A stretch of 64,000 nucleotides of DNA, taken from Podospora bellae-mahoneyi. Taxonomy: Eukaryota > Ascomycota > Sordariomycetes > Sordariales > Podosporaceae. The notes under the pieces were generated by a model. It was not told the DNA's origin. It saw nothing but the letters and a program-made list of their open reading frames with translations, and made no database searches. Positions 34,172 through 45,639 of the stretch are shown one piece after another. The DNA lies in assembly GCF_035222275.1 (NCBI RefSeq), contig NC_085883.1, positions 3,224,001-3,288,000 of the forward strand, written 5' to 3'. Within the stretch, counting starts at the first letter, position 1; the number at the start of each line of letters is the position of its first letter. The translations under genes and the position numbers were made by a program.

Positions 34172-37100
34172 ATGACATCCCAGCTATTGGCGTCAGAGCT
34201 CGCCAATCTCATCCAGGAGAGCAAGCGCAAACACAATGACTTGCGCCAGGTATGCGCTCTGCTGAATGCCCTTATTGACGCACATGGCGCTTACACCGTC
34301 ACAAGGCCGCCGAAAAATCACTTGAAGAACTCAAGAGTATAAGAGCTGGCTCTGAAGCTCAAATATCGGATGGTGTGTTAACATCCTGTCCCCACATTGG
34401 GCATTGTTCATGTTGATGGCGCCAGACTTACACGATACCAGAACTCACTCAACGGCCAAATTTTGTCAACCCCTTCATCATTGCTTGCGGGACCAAAAAC
34501 GTCAAGTTCACCGGCATTGCGATCGTTTGTTTACAGCGCCTCATCGTTTCAAGAGCCTTACCAAGATCTAGATTGAGCCAGGTGCTGGAAGCCTTGCAAC
34601 AGGCCACGTCAGCCGGCCTCGACGTCCAACTCAAGATTCTCCAGGCCCTGCCCTCATTATTATCCAATTATGCCGTAGATGTGAAGGGAGAACTTCTCGT
34701 CACGGCACTTAATGTTTGCTTTATCCTACAGTCAAGCAAGAATGCCATTGTCAACAACACATCTGCAGCCACCCTGCAACAGCTGGTCGTTTCCGTCTTT
34801 GACAAGGTAGTAGCCGAGGATAGTCAGTATTTCATTTGCAATCATCAACTCGACTGAAAACTAATATGTCATCCAGAAAACGGTCAGGACTCACAAATTG
34901 TGGGCGAGGTGCCGCTTCAAGATGGCACGACCCTTCCTCTTCGCGCTGCGGCCATGGATGCCTGGAGGGTATGTCATTCTCTCGACTCGTTCTTCGTACG
35001 CTGCTGACGTGCCAGGTGTTTAATGATATCTGTCTCCTAACCGAAGGCCAGCGACCCGAGTACCTTCGCTTCTCTGGCCTGCCACAGACCTTCGGTCTGG
35101 AGCTGATTGAGTCTGTGCTCACCAACCATGCCGCCATCTTCACCTCACATCCAGAACAGGCCGATATCTTACGAGCCAGAGTGATGCCCTTTATCATCAG
35201 TGCACTTCGGGGCCGACCAAATTTCGCTACCAGCGTGCGTCTTGTGAGAATATTGTACACCCTGCTACGTCGGCATCTGTCCATCCTCCCAGAGGAGAGT
35301 GGTGACGCTCTTGAAATTTTGACCCATCTCTTGGACATGGACACAGCGCTGTGGAAGCGATCACTGTGCATGGAGGTATTCAGAGGTGTCTTTGCCGACC
35401 ACGCTCTTCTGAGGCGTATCTTTGGCATGTTTGATGCCCAAGAGGGAGGCAAGAAGATTCTGAGGAACCTAACAGCCACGTTCGTGCGTGTGAGCACAGA
35501 GAAGCCCACTGCTATTGGACTCGGACACCAGTCGACCATCCCAGTTGCCAACCCCTATGGCGGCTCAGCTGCTTCAGCCGATCAAGCAATGTTGGAAGCT
35601 AGTGGCGCTGGCATCATTACAAGCTCGGTAGGTTCCGATGGCCACAACACTGGTATCAGTACTCAGTGGAGCACCATGCGGGTTCCATGCATCGACCAGC
35701 TCGACAAGACGGACCCCCCAGGCATTCCGGAGTCGTATATTTACAGCCTGACACTGGCATGTATCACCTCACTATCCGAAGGCCTTGCCAAGTTCATCCT
35801 CCCCCTCACTGTCCCCAGCGACGGGAGGAAGAAACGAGGCACCAAAACAGACATAGGCCGAGACTCCCCTGCGCCGTCAACCGACGAAAAGCTCGACCCA
35901 GGAGATAAGAGCTCGCTGGAGCGGTCTTCGTTCAAGCGCAACCCTGTTCCAGTCAACCCCCTTACGCTGGAGAACCACCCACTCTATTCCGAAGTCAAGA
36001 TATGTGCCGCCTTTATTGACGAGTGTTGGCCAGCCATTCTTGCAACATGCTCGACCTTCCTGTATGCCGCGCTTGACTCGGAGTACTACCATGGTCTTGT
36101 CCGGTCATTTCAAAAGTTTACACATGTGGCTGGCCTCCTGCAGCTCACTACCCCACGGGATGCCTTTCTTACCACACTGGGCAAGGCAGCTGTGCCACCG
36201 AATGTTCTCACAGCATGCCTTAATGCTGGCGCCCCTCGGAACCCAGTCACCCCTTCTGAGCCTACCAACAGCATCTTCGGCAATGCACGTGGCCTTCTTA
36301 GTGTTGAGAGTCTCGTGTCACCGACTGTGGAGAAGCAGCGACAGGTTTCTGTTGATCCTAGTGCCGGCACGCTAAACACACGGAATATGCTATGTTTGAG
36401 AGCATTGCTAAATCTCGGGATAGCACTTGGTCCAACACTTTCGGCATCTTGGAACATCATCCTAGAAACACTCCAGCAAGCCGACTTTGTGTTGTTTTGC
36501 TCCGGTAAGGCTGCAGGCAGAACACCTCTGGCGGCCAAGGGTCCTGATCACCAAGCCGAGCAAGAGGCTAGCACTCTCCTTACCAATTTTAGCACTGAAA
36601 TCCGTGCGGTTGAAACGGCCGCCTCACGGTTGTTTGAGAGTACCATCGATTTCCCCAATCCCGCCTTCGTCGAGGTGGTCGGGGCTGTCTGCAGCCTGTT
36701 GGAAAAGCATGGTGAAGCCCCCTCGGCACCAGGGAGCAGGCCGCAATCACCGCCATCTGGCGGAGGACTCAAAACACCATCGGTCCCGCACAAGCGCCAA
36801 CTAAGTGTTTCAACTCCGGCCCTGACTGGCCCCAATCAAGAGGATCAATTTGCCTTGGCTAAGCTGGGTGATCTCGCCTCTATCAATATTGAGAGGCTAC
36901 TTATCTATGATCCTGAAGTCTCCGGCTGGGCACCACTGATCTCTGAGCTCATCACTGCGTTGAGTTCAACCTTAAACACAGCACCAGTCAGAGCACGGGC
37001 AGCAGAGACGCTGGTTCGGATTCTGTTGGAAGCTGCCGCTGCCGTGTCATCTCAGCCCGAAGAGCCTCGTGGGGACATACAGCAACGACTGCTGGAGGCA

Positions 37101-39623
37101 TTCCGTGACTCCCTCCTGCCTCTGCAAACCCCTAACAGAGAAGTGTCTGTCACCAGCCATGTCGTCGACGTCGACATTCACAAGATCATCCTCGAAGGTC
37201 TCAAGAGCCTTCTCGAAAACTGCGGAGAGACCTTGGTTCGGGGCTGGGAAATCACGTTCCAGATTATCGATACCATCTTCGTTGACAAAACGTTTACCCC
37301 CGAGAAGCAGGAGGCTGACAAGCGGTCCGTCCTTCTCACCCGCTCTGTCAAACTCATTCGTCCTTCTTTTGCCTCGTTGCAGTTGATCTGCTCGGACTTT
37401 CTGCCTTCTCTCCCTAATGCCTGCTTTCTTAACCTCGTCGATACCCTGTACAAATTCTGCACTCAGGATGATGAACTTAATGTGGCCTTGACGGTATGTA
37501 TGCTTACGTCTCTTGACCCGAACGCAGTAGCTGACGAGTAGCAGACCGTGACTTTTTTCTGGGCCATCTCGGACTTTCTTTCTGGTAAAGGCAGATCCAT
37601 GTCCATCACCGAAGACATGATTGGGGAGTCTGGCGACGAAGCACTCACCAAGCTGGCAGCAGACTCCTCCCACAACGGATCAGGGGCAGCCTTGTGGATG
37701 TTGCTTCTCCTGCGACTCACCTCGGTTGCTACAGACCAGAGACTGGAGCTGCGAAACAGCGCCATCCAGACTCTGATGCGCATCATGTCGGCTTACGGCG
37801 ATAGTCTAAGCCCGGAAGCCTGGTCCATTTGCATGAAGTCTGTCATCTTCCGGCTCATGGCTTCAATAGAAAAAGAGCTCCAGGTTCTTTCTGGAGTCTC
37901 AGCAAAAGACAAGAGTCAAGAGGAGTGGAAAGACACGGCCATTGTGGTTGTGCAGGGTGTTTCAAGCCTGTTCGCCTCATATCTCACTGTATTGACGGCT
38001 CACAACAGTTTCATCAAGATTTGGGAAGACCTTCTGGATCATTTCCGGATCCTGCTGGATCTGAACGTGTTGGACATCAACGCTGCCACATACAGTGCCG
38101 TCCGGGACATTCTTCACAGGTGCGCAGAGCAAGACAGACCTCGCGTGGGCAAAGAAAGCCTCGACCTTGCCTGGGATCTATGGTCTCGAGGAATTCCAGT
38201 TCCCAAAGATGGCAAGGACGACAAATCTTCGGACAACCAGAAATGCCTGTTGGTGTGGGTAGAGGCATTGCTGGAGCTTTACGGGCTCATCCAGAAAGAC
38301 TTTAGTGTCGAAAGAGTCCGCCGCATGCTCACTCTGCTCCGCAATGCCATGCAACATGCCACCCCAGGAGCCTACGCCAGCGACGTCGAGTATGTCACCC
38401 CATTGCAGGGCAAGATTCTGGAAGTGTTCCGCATGGTTCGCACGGACGTGAGCGGCGTCCCGTCTGCTATGATCACCCAGGTTGCCGAGTTTGTGTCTCT
38501 GGCATTTGCCCAGGAAGACGCTGCCAAGGCGGCGGCAGAGAAGCGCACATATGTCGCCATGTCTAAGGAAAGCATGTCTATCCTACAGGCACTCATCATC
38601 AAGGACTCTTCTGGACGGGATATCTACGAGACCGAGGCCTTCGCCACTGCCATGTCTGCGCTGGCGAAGCCCGTGGTCCTAAAGTATTCGTTCAAAACCA
38701 CCACTAGATCCAACCAACCATGGAAGGAGGCCACCAAAACCTCACTTGCAGTTCTGGAAGCTTCCCTTCCATACATCCGCACTGCTGACCTCCCCCGCCC
38801 CATCATACAACACATCTGGGAGACCATCATCTCCATCGCCAACGGCATCATCAGCGCTGACTACCCCAACGCCCCTCCCGGCACCGACATCCTCGCCGAC
38901 CAAACCTTTGACATTTCCTCCTTCCGCAAACTCCGCGAGCTCATCATCCCCGCCCTCGGCGCAGAAGTCATCCTCGACGCCACACGCAAGTCCTACGCGG
39001 AAGGTCTCTTCAGGACATCCATCATCCACGCCCCCGCTCCCGCCGAGGCCTCCATCATCTACGGCAACAGCAACGAAGGCCTTACCACGCTCTACAGGTC
39101 CCGCCCAGGCCGCACCATTGACCCCCCACCAACTAAACGGACCCTCATGGCGGAGGTTTGTTTGGATGAGTTGTTCTCCCTAGTGGAACAACACGACGAA
39201 ACTTCCCCGCCAGAGATCAGCACCGAACCCCCCACCTTTCCATCTTCTGACACCGCCTCACCGGAAACATCCCACGATTTATCCGTCCGACTCTCCCAGA
39301 CCGCCTCGCCCTATCTCATCTTGAGGTGTGCGCTAAGCATAAGGGCTTACATAGCCGACCAGCCCCTCCGAGGGCGCATGCCGCAGCCGCTGTCGCAGAG
39401 AAAGGAACTTGGTCGTATCCTCCGGGCGTTGGTCGACCTCAAGTCTGAGCCGGACGCGATTCCCGACACCCCCAACGTGGACTCAGAGACGAGGAAGCAT
39501 TTGCTGAGGTTGTACCCCCTTTTGGTGAGCGCCATTCAAGTTGCCGGTACAGCAGGTGATGAAAAGGTTTTGAAGCTAGTCAGAGAGGCGCTGGATGTTG
39601 TTGGTGGAGAGCTGGGTGTTTAA
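34172..39623 (+). CDS. MON2: Mon2 homolog, Golgi/endosome trafficking (Arf-GEF-like)
   Basis: 1,724 aa in six exons: 34172-34249, 34306-34372, 34442-34822, 34877-34968, 35016-37493 and 37545-39623; all phases agree. Mon2 is a peripheral trans-Golgi/endosome scaffold related to large Arf-GEFs but lacking the catalytic Sec7 domain; no Sec7 motif is visible here. N-terminal DCB-like part: LRQAAEKSLEELKSIR, then RPNFVNPFIIACGTKNVKF. The middle HUS/armadillo-type helices follow, then the conserved LTTVTFFWAISDFLS at the exon 5/6 joint. The protein ends after a C-terminal Mon2 domain. A low-complexity Ser/Pro insert lies at about residue 795 (SRPQSPPSGGGLKTPSV). Intron 1 needs an AAG acceptor (TCACAAG). 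Confidence 0.92.
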
Positions 39624-39884
39624 TTCTTTTCTCTTTTTCGTTGGCAAATGTAGACAAAATGGTAATTCTCCCTTTTCTCATCATTTCTTGTGATTCATGA
39701 TTCTCTATTTTTCTCTCTTCCTACATCTCTAATACTGAGTAGAAAGTTGTGCGTCCTTACTTTGTACAACTAAACAAAACGTCAACCCTATCATACCATC
39801 ATTTCACCCTCCCTTTTTCTCGCTGTGGGAAACCATCCCATCCTATCCGCTTCGATGTGGCCCATCACCGCCTACAAGAAACAA

Positions 39885-40049
39885 TTAAGCCCCATACTCA
39901 TACACCAATGCCCTCAACCTTGCCCTCAACCTCGCCGCCTCCTCCTTGGGATCCTTGCGGGGTGGCTGCTCCAGAAATTTCTTCACCTCTTGCATCAAGT
40001 TCTTATCCGCATTCAGTTCCTTAAACTTCCCCTTCTTGTCATGGCCATC
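39885..40049 (-). other. In-frame 54-codon extension after the stomatin stop
   Basis: Immediately after the TAG at 40050-40052 the same frame stays open for 54 codons to TAA 39885-39887. The sequence has coding character: KKGKFKELNADKNLM, then EVKKFLEQPPRKDPKEEAAR. See the stomatin entry and the finding. Confidence 0.6.
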
Positions 40050-41297
40050 CTAGTCCTTGACCTCCTGCTGCTCCTGCAACAACTTCCTCGCCTGCGCCGC
40101 CTCCAACCCCTTCTGCTGCCCCTCACTAACCTTCCCATACACCCCCATGGCAGTAGCAATCATGCCCCCCAAATCCCCCACATTCCCCGGCACCACCACC
40201 GCGGTCCCCTCCTTGGCCAGCTTCCCAAACGCATCCACATACTTCTCCGCCACACTCAAACTAACCGCATTCTGCGCCGCCCCTTGTCCGTCCTGAATCG
40301 CCTTGGCCACCGCCTCAATCCCCGCGGCCGTGGCCTTTGCCCTCAGCAAGATCGCCTCAGCCTCACCCATAGCCTTGTTGATCTTCTCCGCCTTGAGAGC
40401 CTCCGACGCAAGAATAGCAGATTGTTTCTGACCCTCGGCAATGTTGATAGCTGATTGCCTCTGGCCTTCGGAATCAAGAATTTCGGCGCGCTTGGAACGC
40501 TCGGCGGTCACCTGGCGGTGCATGGCTTCCACGACGGGCTTAGGGGCGTGGATGTCGCGGATTTCGTAGCGGAGGCAGGTGACGCCCCAGGCTTGGGCAG
40601 CCTCGTTAATGGCGGCCGTGATGTTGATGTTGAGGGCGGCGCGCTCCTTGAGGACGTGATCGAGGGTGAGCTGGCCGATTTCGGAACGCATTGTTGTTTG
40701 GGCTAGTTGGGAGATCGCGTACTCGGCGTCTTCTACTCCATAGCTTTTGGGGGAGGGGGGTTAGTGATGAGAGTAAAAAGGAGGGAGGGGAGGGGGAACA
40801 TACCTGGCCTTGTATGCGTCAAAGACTCTGGTGTACAAGACACCGTCGAGCTCGAGGGTGACGTTGTCGGCAGTGATGGCGGATTGGGAGGGGATCTCGA
40901 TGGCGACTTCCTTGAGGGACTTGACGTAGGCGATCCGGTCGATAAACGGTATCAGGATTGCCAGGCCGGGTTGGAGGATTCTATTGAACTTGCCCATGCG
41001 CTCGACGATCCAGGCGGTTTGCTGGGGGACGAAGCGGATGATTGTGTTCATTGGGAGGGAAGCTCGCTGCTGGAAGTATGTTGGGGGAAAACCGCCGCCG
41101 AGGCCGCTGCTCGCCGGGAGGCGGCTTGGAGATGTGTTTCGGAGGGCATTTCGGGGGGTTGCCGAGAGTGGTCGGGACTGTTGCTGGGAGCTGAGAACTG
41201 GTGATGAGGAGTGTACGAGCGCTTGGCGAGCGATGATGGGGAGAGCTCGTGGGACTGTTGGGGCCGCGAGGGCACGGCGTGCTAGTGTGAGTGACAT
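40050..41297 (-). CDS. Mitochondrial stomatin-like protein (SPFH/Band 7)
   Basis: 395 aa in two exons (40804-41297 and 40050-40743). Similar to SLP2-type prohibitin-homology proteins of the inner mitochondrial membrane, which scaffold cardiolipin-rich domains and proteases. The first about 75 residues are Arg/Ser-rich without acids, a mitochondrial presequence. The SPFH domain follows: IIRFVPQQTAWIVERMGKF, LQPGLAILIPFIDRIAYV, EIPSQSAITADNVTLELDG. After the junction come SYGVEDAEYAISQLAQTTM, RSEIGQLTLDHVLKERAALN and WGVTCLRYEIRDI. A long C-terminal Ala/Glu-rich coiled coil ends the protein. The intron uses an AAG acceptor (CCAAAAG). The in-frame TAG may truncate a longer ancestral tail. Confidence 0.92.
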
Positions 41298-42103
41298 GTT
41301 TACGGTGTGCCCTATCTAATTACATATGCTGGTGGATAACAAAGAGAAAGAGAGAACTGATGATCTGGTGTTCGTCTGCTTCGGTGGATGGAGTTGGGAA
41401 CTGGTGGGACGTGAGAGAAGCTCCAGAAGATGCGAATGGCAAGACGTCAGTCAATTGCTGTCATTGGTCACAAGGGAGCTGCATCCTGGTTACTTTGGTG
41501 GGGTCGCTTTTCGGCGGCAAGCACAGACCATGTTGCGATAATCAGGCCGGCAGGGATTGCCAGCCTCGAGATCTTATCTCAATTGAACAAAATAGGTACA
41601 CAAATCCATCAGCTGATGGTTGCTGGATGTTTCCAGGCCTGCCAGGCGATAAACGACTGGAATACTGCGAGCTCCACGCTTCGCCCTTGGTATCACCAGT
41701 GATACATGACCTTCTTGACATCATTGAGCTCCGGATACTCAGGTTTCACCCCTCGGAGCGCATACCATATCCAGAACTGTCAAGACTGCTAGGTAGATTG
41801 AGGAACGAATGTGAGATGAACAACCTGTACTGCGGAATGGTGGACCCAGAGACACAGTTTGCCCTCAGATCTGGAATTCGCTACCAGATGGGGGGACCTC
41901 GACTGACGGCCATCAAAGTTCATCGCAAGAGAACATGGACGGGCTTCAGCCGTTCCAGCATCGCGACAGACTTCACAGATGCCGTATCGGCCGAGGATGC
42001 AGAACTGGGTGAGGATGCAATATCGAATAATGATTCAGCATCGGATGACGATCCGTCCAACAGTTCAGAACATCTGGATCCTGTGGTATCATGGGGAAAT
42101 TAA
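41291..42103 (+). CDS. Hypothetical protein, possibly lineage-specific
   Basis: An 813-nt open frame (270 aa). The first part overlaps the stomatin start head-to-head and has little protein character; a start further in, such as the Met of WMFPGLPGDK, is possible. The C-terminal half looks real: SPVIHDLLDIIELRILRFHP, then RLLGRLRNECEMNNLYCGMV, then an acidic tail (AEDAELGEDAISNNDSASDD). No family recognised. No introns are required. Confidence 0.4.
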   Translation: MTCLRCALSNYICWWITKRKRELMIWCSSASVDGVGNWWDVREAPEDANGKTSVNCCHWSQGSCILVTLVGSLFGGKHRPCCDNQAGRDCQPRDLISIEQNRYTNPSADGCWMFPGLPGDKRLEYCELHASPLVSPVIHDLLDIIELRILRFHPSERIPYPELSRLLGRLRNECEMNNLYCGMVDPETQFALRSGIRYQMGGPRLTAIKVHRKRTWTGFSRSSIATDFTDAVSAEDAELGEDAISNNDSASDDDPSNSSEHLDPVVSWGN

Positions 42104-43446
42104 AGGATTTGTCGAGAGCCCAACGCGCTTGATGAAAATGAAGGAAAGGGAAATCTAAGGGGAAATAAAAAATGCAAGCGATGGAGACGCAGGGAGATTT
42201 ATATGGTGCTTACCTAGCAGGGTGAACGAAGTATCAAAAAGCAGTATAACGGAGGTGGCGGAGAAGGACAAGACCGAGTTCCTACGGTAACGAAGGCTAC
42301 AGGGCTGTGATACGATGTCGAGCAAGGTCGCGTGAGCAGATGGAATGGTTGCATAAGGGTTCTCAGTTGGTTTCACTGCAATTTATACGGAGGGGCGAGA
42401 ACGGTTAGTACTTAGTAACACCTAACAGTACAATCACGCAGGCTGTAGAAGATTATGAATGATGACTGTATCATAACAGCCTACTCAGCATAACACTAAG
42501 ATCCCAAGCATATGAGCCGAAAAGGACAGACCCCGAGGTTCATGACACCCCTATCCTTGTCAGAGCATGTTGGATCCCCTCTTTGTATTTATTTATCTCA
42601 GGAAAGGTCGGTAGTCCAGCTGAGCCTCAGCCAGATGACTATTTTGAAGTTGAGCTCGACTGTATGCCTCCACATCTAATGACAAAGTCATTCACCTCCA
42701 TCCTATGTTATACATTTTGATCTGGATTGCCAGTTTGCGGGATCTTTCACGGTGACCTTGATGTAAAGACGTATCAGTACGGTGGAAATCTTGTTGCAAG
42801 TACTCCGGAGTCCTCCTCAATCCTTCTGCATGTGTTTCCATACAGACCTCTACAGTTATTTCAGCCATGGGATTGAGAGAAATAGATCCCTGCCGCCCTG
42901 CCTTTGCTCACCCTTAAGAAAATTAACATCCGATGTGAAGAATAACCGGAAGAAGACGTGACAAGAGAAACGGGAATAGGTAACGATCGGATCCCCCAGG
43001 GACACTGCACAAGACGTCTTCTCGCTGGACTTCGGGCACGGTGATGAGCACTCACAGGTCAAGTAGGGGGCATTCTGGTAAAATTTCGGTCGAGGTGAAA
43101 ATTTGATCGGAAAGATACGACCTCATTATATATAAAAATACCATAGGGATGGAATAACGGCAGGGCTGAAATAGGCACTCTAGAGGGTGAGTAAAGGTAG
43201 CTATGAATTATGGCTTTATCTGTTATTGGTCAAGAAATGGGGCATGAGGTGAGCAAAAAACAAGAGGATAGAAAAGCCACACTAGTTAATTCATGCTATG
43301 GATTGACCTCAGATCTTCCCACCAATTCGCGCGACCCTGTTACTAAAGATTCCTTTCGCTCTGTTGCTAACCTTCTATTAGATGCATATATCCCTTGTTC
43401 TGTTCTATCTCTTTGGGTAGTTTAACCGCATACTTAAGGAGCCTGC
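42104..43446. other. Intergenic, no gene seen
   Basis: 1.3 kb with only short frames; no repeats or RNA genes recognised. It marks the border between the housekeeping block and the accessory region. Confidence 0.4.
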
Positions 43447-44184
43447 TCAGATCTGACCCTCAATCTCGTCGCAAGCAGCAAAGAACTCCTCCTCCATCCT
43501 CTTGTAGGTGCCCATGCAAATGGCTACAAGTCTCACTGGCAAACGAACATCAAACCGCTGTTAAAGTATGGCTCACTCACTCTTGATGACGATAAGGGCA
43601 TAAGAAAAGAACGTTGAGATGGCTAGGCTGTCGGCTCCCGTGTCCTCGAGGAAGTTGAGAGTGATAATGATATCCTTCAACAGCATCCCGTGCGACACCC
43701 ACTCGTTGTACTCCAGCATCTGCGAGACGGCCTCATAGGCGAGGTGATAGGCCTCGTTATGGAACTCAGCAGCGTTGGGAAGCAGGCCCACAAGCTCGAG
43801 ATCTGGATCGCGACGTGTTAACAGCTGGCCGCGCTCGCCCACTGGAAGCGTGGAGAAGCGTGAGGTTTGAACTCACAGTCATGGGTGGACATCTGGATCA
43901 AGCGCTTGCGGGCGGTCTCGGCGACTGTCAAGATGAAAGAGTGGTCAGCAAGCTAGGAAAACTCGCTTGAAGGGAGTTTCTAGAGGCGCGGAGGCGCCCA
44001 AATATTGAGTTGGACGCGCGTGGGAAGGGGAATTACGAAGAATCTCGGGAAGACCGACGTGAGGGGGATAACAGTGGTGAATGTTGCGACTGCACTGCTT
44101 CTTGGCCATGCCGATGGTCGGCTGGTGGCAGGTATCCACGCTGGCCTTGAGGCGGATGTTGAGTTGCTCAACCTGACGAGGCAT
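43447..44184 (-). CDS. Multi-exon hypothetical protein (accessory region)
   Basis: Probable gene from ATG 44184 (MPRQVEQLNIRLKASVDTC) to TGA 43447. The middle exon is clear: LELVGLLPNAAEFHNEAYHL onward to SYALIVIK. A GTGAGT donor then leads to a last exon reading MRLVAICMGTYKRMEEEF and ending CDEIEGQI. Upstream, exon VAETARKRLIQMSTHD follows a CTTGACAG acceptor; its joining donor to exon 1 is less clear. Exon borders are therefore approximate at the 5' side. No known domain is recognised. The composition suggests an all-helical cytosolic protein. It is the leftmost of several small minus-strand genes around the NLR island. Confidence 0.42.
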
Positions 44185-45100
44185 AGCAGTCTTTGTCTCG
44201 ATGGTGCAAATCAGTTTGATGATTGGTTCTGTTTGCTGGAAAGATGGATGTCTGAAGAGGATAGAAGAGTCGAGATTGTGTGGAATGTGTGAAAGTAGAA
44301 GTGACAACGGCTGCTGGGTTTGACTGGCTACTGGAAGAAAGAGAAGAGGAGGAGGATGGATGGAGAAACAAGACTTTATACCCCTGCCTGAGAACAACCA
44401 GGAGCAAGTAGAGCGGCAGTGGGTCCATAAACTTGAGTAGCGCTAGGAGTGAATACCCTCAGAACAACAGGTAGTAAAAGGGGTGGCGTTTCTCGTGATT
44501 GAGAGTGTGACTAACCCTTACTCACCATCCGAATCATCGTTGGTCCTGGCCACAAACCCAACAATTTACTCTGATCCCCTTGGTATGAAGTGGCGCTAGA
44601 AGAAAACAAACAATCGCGTTTGCACTGTGAAAGTCCACTGAGCATGTGCACGAATGAATTACTCTACCGGAGTATTTCCTGTGCTTTCCCCGGCCTTCCG
44701 TCTTGGTCAGGTGTCCTCAGTCTTTTTCAACTGTCCCATGACTACCGTGAGCATCCAGGATTTTCTGGCAGCCTTCGAGTGAGAATGGCAGTGCTATCCT
44801 TCATTTCAGATGCTAGAGACTGACATCCCTCGGGGGTTCAGGCTGGCGACTGGATCATTGGCAATGACTAAAACCAAGCGATGAAGAAGAGTTTAGATAA
44901 GAAACATAAGCGACAGATGAAATCATGGTCCAAACTCCCCAATTGATTGTCCTAGCCCCCTCCCATCCTTAAAGCTACTTTCTTGTCCGGTTTCCAACCC
45001 TGTTGCAGAAACATCTCCAAATGATGCCCTCTGATCAAATATTGGCGGGACCTTGATGAATGGTATTGAGCAGCTCCTCGCAAGTCCAACCATTTTGTAT
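44185..45100. other. Intergenic, no gene seen
   Basis: A short pyrimidine/purine-biased leader lies upstream of the hypothetical gene. Nothing else is supported. Confidence 0.35.
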
Positions 45101-45325
45101 CTAGATGTCTGCGAAGCTCATTAGTATGGTAGAAAAGCTAGGACTTGGCTGAGATTCAAGCCATCTTACCATAGAAGGCCTGGAAGCAGGCGGAGTAGAA
45201 GAGAGCGCGGATGAGCGTAGTATTGCCCATATTCTGGTGGTATGAGTGAACATGCACTGATTGCGATCGAAGATTTGATTGATCTTCTGATAGGCGAGCT
45301 TCAAAATCTCGGAGGTGAACACACC
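45101..45325 (-). pseudogene. 5'-truncated small gene at the left inverted-repeat border
   Basis: The minus strand reads TSEILKLAYQKINQIFDRNQ directly up to the border of the inverted repeat (45319-45326). After a probable intron it reads MGNTTLIRALFYSACFQAFY before a GTAAGA donor. The 5' part of the gene is replaced by repeat sequence, which suggests the island inserted here. Function unknown; exon structure is tentative. Confidence 0.3.
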
Positions 45326-45631
45326 TGCGTGACAGTGGCTCGCTCGCAGGCCGCACTTCACGTAGGACAAAGAAAAGACTCTGTGGGCTCGCAGGCCACA
45401 CAATAAGCACAGGATTGGCCTGATCAGAGGGCCAGAATTGCCTGCACACGTGCAAGGCACAAAATACGAAGAGAATAAAAGTCGATGTCCTGTCTAAAAT
45501 AGAATGTCCAAAGCAGACCGCTTATATACATGACCCCTGAAGCCCCTGAATGCTCCGAGAGCCCCACTTCCTTACTTCATACCCTCAAGCCTGTGGCCGC
45601 ACCCAAAACCAGCAGACTGAACACGGCTACG
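45319..45631. repeat. Left outer arm of the island inverted repeat
   Basis: The reverse complement matches 55858-56159 over about 300 bp. Long identical stretches include GGCAATTCTGGCCCTCTGAT and GCGAGCCCACAGAGTCTTTT. Both contain a TATATAAGCGGTCTGCTT block. Differences are mostly C-to-T or G-to-A in the right copy. Confidence 0.85.
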
Positions 45632-45639
45632 AAAAGGTC

